Source: Wurfbainia villosa (Eukaryota > Streptophyta > Magnoliopsida > Zingiberales > Zingiberaceae). Taken from it: a stretch of 64,000 bases of DNA. This document shows, piece by piece, positions 58,244 to 64,000 of the stretch. The DNA lies in NCBI GenBank assembly GCA_025175895.1, contig CM046008.1:26181255-26245254 (forward strand). Reading direction: 5' to 3'. Within the stretch, counting starts at the first letter, position 1; every line of letters begins with the position of its first letter. The notes beneath the pieces are model-generated. The model saw nothing but the letters and a program-made list of their open reading frames with translations, did not search any database and was not told where the DNA came from. The translations under genes and the position numbers were made by a program.

Positions 58244-59986
58244 CAAAGTGTTGTGGATGAGGAAATTGTTGCCCAAAGAGTTGTGGAGCAAACACCTGTT
58301 CAAGTAGACCAACCTCTTCGTAGATCTGATAGGATCCGTCGTCAACCCGAGAGATATTCTTTTTTCTTGACTGACAACGGTGAGGTATTGCTTGTCGATC
58401 TTGACGAGCCTACATTCTATCAAGAAGCTATGATGAGCCCAGATTCCGAGAAATGGCTAGAGGCCATGAGATCCGAAATGGAATCCATGTACACTAACCA
58501 AGTATGGACTTTGGTTGATCCACCTGAAGGGGTAAAATCCATTGGGTGTAAGTGGGTCTTTAAAGTAAAGACTGACATGGATGGTAATAAGCATACCTAT
58601 AAAGGTAGATTGGTGGCTAAAGGATTCAAACAAATTCATGGTATTGACTATGATGAAACCTTTTCACCAGTTGCGATGCTTAAATCCATTCGGATCATAC
58701 TTGCTATTGCAGCCTACCACGATTATGAGATCTGGCAGATGGATGTCAAAATCACTTTTCTGAATGGAAAGCTACTCGAGGATGTGTACATGACACAACC
58801 TGAGGGTTTTGAAGATCCAAAGCATCCTGGAAAGGTATGCAAACTGCAAAGGTCCATTTATGGACTAAAGCAAGCCTCTCGAAGTTGGAATCTTCGATTC
58901 GATGATGCAATCAAGGAGTTTGGTTTCATCAAGAATGAAGATGAACCTTGTGTCTACAAGAGAAATAGTTGGAGCACAGTTGTATTTCTTATCTTGTATG
59001 TAGATGACATACTTCTCATCGGAAATGATATTCCCTCACTCCAGTTTGTGAAGATGAGGTTAGGGAATTGTTTCTCGATGAAAGACTTAGGTGAAGCTGC
59101 CTATATTCTAGGCATTAAGATCTATAGAGATAGATCTAAAAGATTACTTGGCCTAAGTCAGAGTACATACATTGATAAAGTGCTAGATCGTTTTGCTATG
59201 CAAAATTCCAAGAAAGGATTTCTGCCTTTATCACATAGTGTGAGTCTTTCGAAGACTCAATGTCCCTCTTCTAAGGAGGAGAGAGATCGCATGGATAAGA
59301 TCCCTTATGCATCTGCTATAGGGTCTATCATGTACGCCATACTTTGTACTCGTCCTGACGTCTCGTATGCTTTGAGCATGACGAGTAGATACCAGTCGGA
59401 TCCAGGTGAAAGTCACTGGATAACAGTCAAAAATATTCTTAAATACTTACGAATAACGAAAGAATATTTTCTGATATTTGGAGGCAATGAGGAGCTAACT
59501 GTAAAGGGTTACAGTGATGCAAGCTTCCAAACAGACAAGGATGACTATAGATCGCAATTGGGGTACGTGTTTTGCCTGAATGGTGGAGCTGTGAGCTGGA
59601 AGAGTTCGAAGCAGGACACAGTTGCTGATTCTACAATAGAAGCCGAGTATATTGCTGCGTCTGATGCAGCAAAGGAGGCTGTTTGGCTCCGCAAGTTCAT
59701 CAGTGAACTTGGGGTAGTTCCTAGCATTGCAGATCCAATAGACCTCTATTATGACAACAATGGGGCTATTGCACAGGCCAAGGAACCTCGATCACATCAG
59801 CGGACCAAACACATACTGTGGCGCTTCCATCTCATTCAAGAGATCATCGATAGAGGAGATGTGAGGATATGCAGAGTACCGACAGAAGCTAACATCGCAG
59901 ATCCATTGACCAAAGCTTTGGCACAGAGGAAGCATGATGGTCACACTGGGTCACTAGGTATCAGATATTATAGTGATTGGTACTAG
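58244..59986 (+). pseudogene. pol: pol of G, C-terminal half (RT and RNase H), open frame
   Basis: It continues the frame cut at 49807 and stays open for 580 codons to the stop at 59984-59986. RT motifs are GCKWVFKVK, RLVAKGFKQ, WQMDVKITFLNG, GLKQASRSWN and intact LYVDD (near 59000). RNase H motifs are GYSDAS, WKSSKQDT, STIEAEYIA and YYDNNGAIAQ. The C-terminus is IADPLTKALAQRK...SDWY. The catalytic residues are present. A Met upstream (58124) is in the LTR of E and is not a natural start. The protein is of the BARE-1/Angela type. Confidence 0.92.
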
Positions 59987-60000
59987 TGCTAGTGGGAGAT

Positions 60001-61907
60001 TGTTAGTTATAGCCCTAGAACCAATCATGTGATGGTTGAATAGGGAACATTTTGTATCATATTCTATAAAGGCAAAGGATTGGTTATTATATTTACGTCT
60101 TGCTTGTGCCAGCTAAATTAAATATAATAATGCCCTAGAAAAGTAGGTTCTTATCTACAACACATCAATTGACAGAATTGATTATGAGAGGCTGTAGAGA
60201 ACACTTTCCTAAATGTTCCTAGTCAAGTATTAATATGCAAGGGCAATATTAATACATAAAGACTAGCATGTAGGTCAATTGATGACTTGATCTCACAAGT
60301 CATGGATATATGATATCAAGTTGACACATGGGTATATATTAGAGAATATATATTGAACTTTCTCATGGATATTAGAGAATATGATATCAAGTTGACCCGC
60401 CATGAGAAAGTTTCATGGGTCGTCATATGAGTGTCATAAACTTTCTCATATGACTATTAGTATGAATAGTCCTCAAACCTGAAGTCACTACGGTTCCCTA
60501 CATAAGGAGTTATGTACTTTGGTATCGTCAAACGTCACCCGTAACAGGGTGGACCATAAAGGCGATTACTGGGTATATAACAAATTATGCGAAGGGATGT
60601 GAGTGATGTAGATGAGATCTATCCCTCCCATATGACGGGAGTGATATCTGTGGGCCCCTTGATTGAGTAGAACTACTAAAATGCATGACCATGCTCGAAT
60701 GAGTCAATATGAGATATTGAGCTCATTTGTTTGAGTTAGTTTACTCAGGGATCAAGAAACACATAGATTGATCGAGGATGACACGGTCTATGCCTCATTA
60801 GTCAATCTGATATCAAGGATAGAAGGACACGGTCATACATTATAGTAGTCACGGAAAGGTTAGTCGGATCTTGACTTATTTCATAACTTGGGTAGCAATG
60901 ATGTATTGCTAGATGCCGCTCATTGCTTGTGTATCTAAAAGAGTTTAGATCCACTGCCAACGTTATGAGAGCCTATAGGGTCACACACAAAGAGCATGAT
61001 GATTAGAAGAATTAGTGCATTCTAGTTTGACTAGAATAATTTGGGATTAAGCTTAAGTACAAAATGGTTTTTGGACTTTAAGCTTAAAGAGAATTTTAGC
61101 TTATTGATTTAATGAGATTAATTCAATATGCTAAGCTTATTAATTTAATAAGATTAAATAAATATGTTATCATGATATCCTAAGCTAAATTGATTTAATA
61201 AGATTAATTCAATATGTTACCTTATTGATTTAATGAGATTAATTCAATATGATAACATAAGCTTATTGAATTAATAAGATTAATTCAACATGCATGAATG
61301 CCACATAAGCATGCCACCTAAGCTTGATGAGGTGGAAGGAGACAAAGGGTTTTGACCTTTGGATTTCCTCCACATGTGGCCGGCCAAACTCCTTGTTTGA
61401 TTGTTTTTCAATGCAATTGATTGCATTGAATGTGATAGGAGGTGAAAGGTTTTTCCAATCCTATAAAACACTCCATGGGGTGGCCGGCCAAGTGGTTGGA
61501 AGCTTGAGGCTTGGAGAGAGCTTGGTGGTGAGAGGCTTTAGTTGTGTGGCTTTTGTGAGTGTAGCAAGAAGAGTGGTCTTCTTCTTCCTTTCTCTTTTTC
61601 CCTACCTTCCTCTCCTTTAGGGACTTCTCTAGCAAGAAGTAAAGGAGAGCTCTTCTAGTTTCTTTTGTGAGACAAGAGCTTGCTCATGTGGATACATATA
61701 GAGGCACGGACATTTGAACGTGCTAAAAGATCCAACAAACCCAAGGAGAAGCGGGATTTAAAAGGGCACACAAAAAAGGTAATATTCTCCTATAAGATAG
61801 GTTTTGAGAAATTTATTTTTGTACGAGGTTTTCTTTCACAAGGATCACTTGGAAGGGATCCTATTTTTCCGTTGCGCATATGCTATTTTGCATAGAAAAT
61901 CCCTACA
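60001..61907 (+). repeat. 3' LTR of G
   Basis: The LTR is 1907 bp. It has an extra segment near 60355-60400 that repeats 'ttagagaata...tatcaagttgac', and a 7-bp inverted word at about 61388 relative to the 5' copy. Confidence 0.93.
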
Positions 61908-62659
61908 TTTACCACTGCTTGAGTGAATGATCGCCTGTCCGAGCTCCTGTTGTCTTCCTCAATCCTGAGTTGGACGATGAGCTCCTCGATATTCATCTCC
62001 TTTCTTTTGTGCTTCAAGTAATTCTTGAATGCCTTCCAGTCGGGAGGGAGATTTTATATGATTGCTGCCACCTAGAAGGTCTCACTCAGCATCATGCCTT
62101 CAGAGTGGATCTCATGCAGGATCACTTGAAGCTCCTGAACTTGGCTAATCACCATCTTGGAGTCCACCATTTTGAAGTCCAGGAATCGACCAACAACAAA
62201 TTTCTTGGCCCCTGCATCCTCTGTTTTGTACTTTCGGTCTAAGGATTCCGATAATTCCTTAGCCGTTTTCTTTGTGCAGTATACATTATACAACGCATCT
62301 GCCAAACAGTTGAGGATATAGTTTCTATAAAGAAACTTCGAGTGTTTCCAAGCCTCCACAGCGCTGAAGGTTTGAGTATCCAAAGTACCCTCAGGTACCT
62401 TGGGTGGTTTTTCTTCTATCAAGAACCTCGCCAGATTAAGAGTGGTCAGGTAGAAAAGCATTTTCTGCTGCCACCTCTTGAAATTCAATCCAATGAATTT
62501 CTCTGGCCTCCCGGCATGGTTGATTGGGACAGTCCTAATTGTTACAGTAGGAGGGTTTACCTGCACTTGTTGAGTAATAGGCTACGCTACTGTCATCTCA
62601 ACTTGGTCCGCCGCCATCGTCACTTGGTCCGCCGCCATCGCAATTGGATCCGTCGCCAT
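61908..62659 (-). pseudogene. gag: gag of element D, N-terminal part
   Basis: It begins MATDPIAMAADQV at 62659 on the minus strand, with one stop at about 62581. The long open part starts near 62566: KFIGLNFKRWQQKMLFYLTTLN, AWKHSKFLYRNYILNCL and LYNVYCTKKTAKELSESLDRKY, a copia Gag (UBN2/DUF4219-type) capsid region. It continues through LPPDWKAFKNYLKHKRKEM and RIEEDNRSSDRRSF to 61908, where G starts. The rest of the protein is at 25500-25624. Confidence 0.85.
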
Positions 62660-62688
62660 CACAACAGAGTAGAATCTGTTTTAAGTTT
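62660..62688 (-). other. Very short leader of D without a recognisable primer site
   Basis: Only 29 bp separate LTR and gag. On the minus strand it starts AAACTTAAAACAG and contains no TGGTATCAGAGC word. Confidence 0.55.
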
Positions 62689-64000
62689 TGTTGTAAAAAT
62701 CTTTCTCCTTCAGAGGGGAGAGCTGCTGCACTGGCTTCGGAAGAACTGATTTAGAAGAACCGATTGGAAGAACTGATTTGGCAGAGCCGCACCGTAGAGT
62801 TGAACCGCAGAACCGAATGGAAGAGGCGCAGAGCCGCACCGCAGAACCGAATGGCAGAGCCGCAGAGCCACAACGCAGAGCCGAACCGCAGAACTGAATG
62901 GTAGAGCTGCAGAGCCGCACCGCAGAACTGAATGACAGAGTCGTAGAGTCGCACCGCATAACCGAATGACAGAGTCGCACCGCAGAGCCGAACCGCAAAA
63001 CCGAATGGCAGAGCCGCACCGCAGAACCGAATGATAGAGCCGCAGAGCCAAACCACAGAAGCGAATGGTAGAGCCACAGAGAAAAACCGCAGAATCGAAT
63101 GGCAGAGCCGCAGAGGCACAGAGCAGAATGGTAGAGCTGATTCGCAGAGCCAAATGGCAGAGCTCGGAGAAACGCTCGATTGTTCTGCAACATTACTCGG
63201 TGTCGAGGCCTGTGGTTTCCACAATGTCCTTAAAACAAATTCGGCGCCTCTTGAGTGCTTTCGAGAGTGATGGATGATTGTTTCCCAGGATACAACAACA
63301 AAAAAATGGGTGAACGACGAAAGTACAGGTCATTTTCGGCGAACTGACTACACCAGAAAGCTATCAACTGTGCAGGGGGAAGAGAAGAGTTGGAAAAAAT
63401 TGACTCATATCTCCAACACTTCCTCTTTTATAACTCCGTACCATATCTCCAATTAATTACGTATGGATTAATGGCTCGCTTTCGAAACGTCTGCAATCAA
63501 CTCGACCGTTTCAACGCCAAGCATCAATGCATACGTTACAAAAAATGGAACGGATTAGAAAAAGGTTGAACGGTGCAGGGGGAAGAGAAGAGTTGGAAAA
63601 AATTGACTCATATCTCCAACACTTCCTCTTTTATAACACCGTACCATATCTCCAATTAATTATGTATGGATTAATGGCTCGCTTTCGAAACGTCTGCAAT
63701 CACCTCGACCGTTTCAACGGCAAGCATCAATGCATACGTTACAAAAAATGGAACGGATTAGCAAATTATGCCTCGATCGGTCGTACATTTGACGCGTGCA
63801 GGTCGTGATTGGAAGAACTGATTCGGCAGAGCCGCACCGCAAAGCCGCACCGCAGAACCGAATGGCAGAGGCGCAGAGCCGCACTGCAGAACTGAATGGC
63901 AGAGCCGCAACGCAAAGCCGAACCGTAAAACTGAATGGTAGAGCTGCAGAACCGCACCGCAGAACTGAATGACAGAGTCGTAGAGTCGCACCGCAGAACC
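62689..64000 (-). repeat. 5' LTR of D, rearranged, running out of the window
   Basis: It matches the LTR at 20733-21650 from 62689 to about 63805, including the short-unit array (62780-63160). It has a 203-bp tandem duplication (63371-63776). At 63806 it jumps back to the sequence found at 62748 and re-enters the array until the window end. Confidence 0.8.
63371..63776. repeat. 203-bp tandem duplication in LTR D
   Basis: Two near-identical copies start with TGCAGGGGGAAGAGAAG at 63371 and 63574. The 3' LTR has only one copy (21397-21600). Confidence 0.88.

Larger units (their letters stand above)
25630..61907 (+). mobile_element. Element G: Angela/BARE-like copia element with H and E nested inside
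   Basis: G's own parts are the 5' LTR (25630-27499), primer site, leader (27514-27598 and 46449-47584), gag (47585 on), pol (to 49807 and again 58244-59986), purine tract CTAGTGGGAGA (59989-59999) and 3' LTR (60001-61907). H is inserted in the leader and E in pol. Pol reads like the BARE-1/Angela lineage. By eye the LTRs differ at roughly 38 positions over about 1870 bp, plus a 41-bp-scale duplication in the 3' LTR. Confidence 0.9.
20733..64000 (-). mobile_element. Element D: Tork-like copia element split by a 36-kb nest
   Basis: Minus-strand order is 5' LTR (62689 to beyond the window), gag (62659-61908), then the G nest, then zinc-knuckle remnant and pol (25624-22349), and 3' LTR (21890-20733). 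The gag part before G ends in a RIEED...RRSF stretch, and the part after it resumes with VEHGEDSQRKKSKASK, exactly how this Gag family continues. So 20.7-25.6 kb and 61.9-64 kb are one element. The target duplication around G is TTGAC/TTTAC. Confidence 0.85.

Noticed and set aside
1..64000. tRNA, rRNA and a complete autonomous gene system
   Set aside because: No tRNA cloverleaf or rRNA segment was recognised apart from primer sites complementary to tRNA; apart from the small ORF at 20183 all coding signals are transposon-derived.

Overview
This is nuclear DNA of a flowering plant, consisting almost entirely of nested Ty1/copia LTR retrotransposons. The evidence is eight elements or fragments with plant-type copia Gag-Pol, initiator-Met-tRNA primer sites and long LTRs, a Mutator-like (MULE/FAR1-related) transposase remnant, and one small intron-less ORF behind a TATA box. 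The repeat load fits a large repeat-rich genome, possibly a monocot, but the species cannot be named from this window.

Elements are called A to I here (F is not used). Left nest, 1-18.35 kb: C (+ strand, 1-3174) is the 3' end of a Sirevirus-like element. It abuts the C-terminal part of a minus-strand MULE transposase (3175-3701). That gene was opened by B (minus strand, 3702-17291), a Sirevirus-like element with gag but no pol. B's right LTR was then invaded by A (+ strand, 8223-17142, duplication GTAGT), a full-length but broken Sirevirus. The N-terminal MULE exons resume at 17292-18349. Next come a ~50-bp minisatellite (18.5-19.2 kb), an AT-rich stretch, and a likely small host gene at 20183-20317 with TATA box and G-box.

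Right nest, 20.73 kb to the window end: D (minus strand) is a Tork-like copia element with its 3' LTR and pol at 20.73-25.62 kb and its gag and 5' LTR at 61.9-64 kb. Element G (+, 25630-61907, Angela/BARE-like) lies inside it. Inside G sit H (+, 27599-46448, duplication ATAAT) and E (+, 49808-58243, duplication CAAAG, Sirevirus). Inside H sits I (minus, 31213-40535, duplication TTCCT), a second copy of the H family in the opposite orientation. The nest is four levels deep: D contains G, G contains H and E, and H contains I.

No complete element is intact. Every gag-pol carries stops, frameshifts or insertions, although the pol 3' part of G (58244-59986) and the gag of B (one stop) are long and nearly clean. 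The most interesting signals are outside genes: four hairpins with an identical apex in the 5' leader of the H/I family, with one compensatory base change between copies; a ~70-bp non-coding module shared by Sireviruses A and E and Angela-type G; palindrome clusters upstream of LTR promoters; and the gag-only element B.
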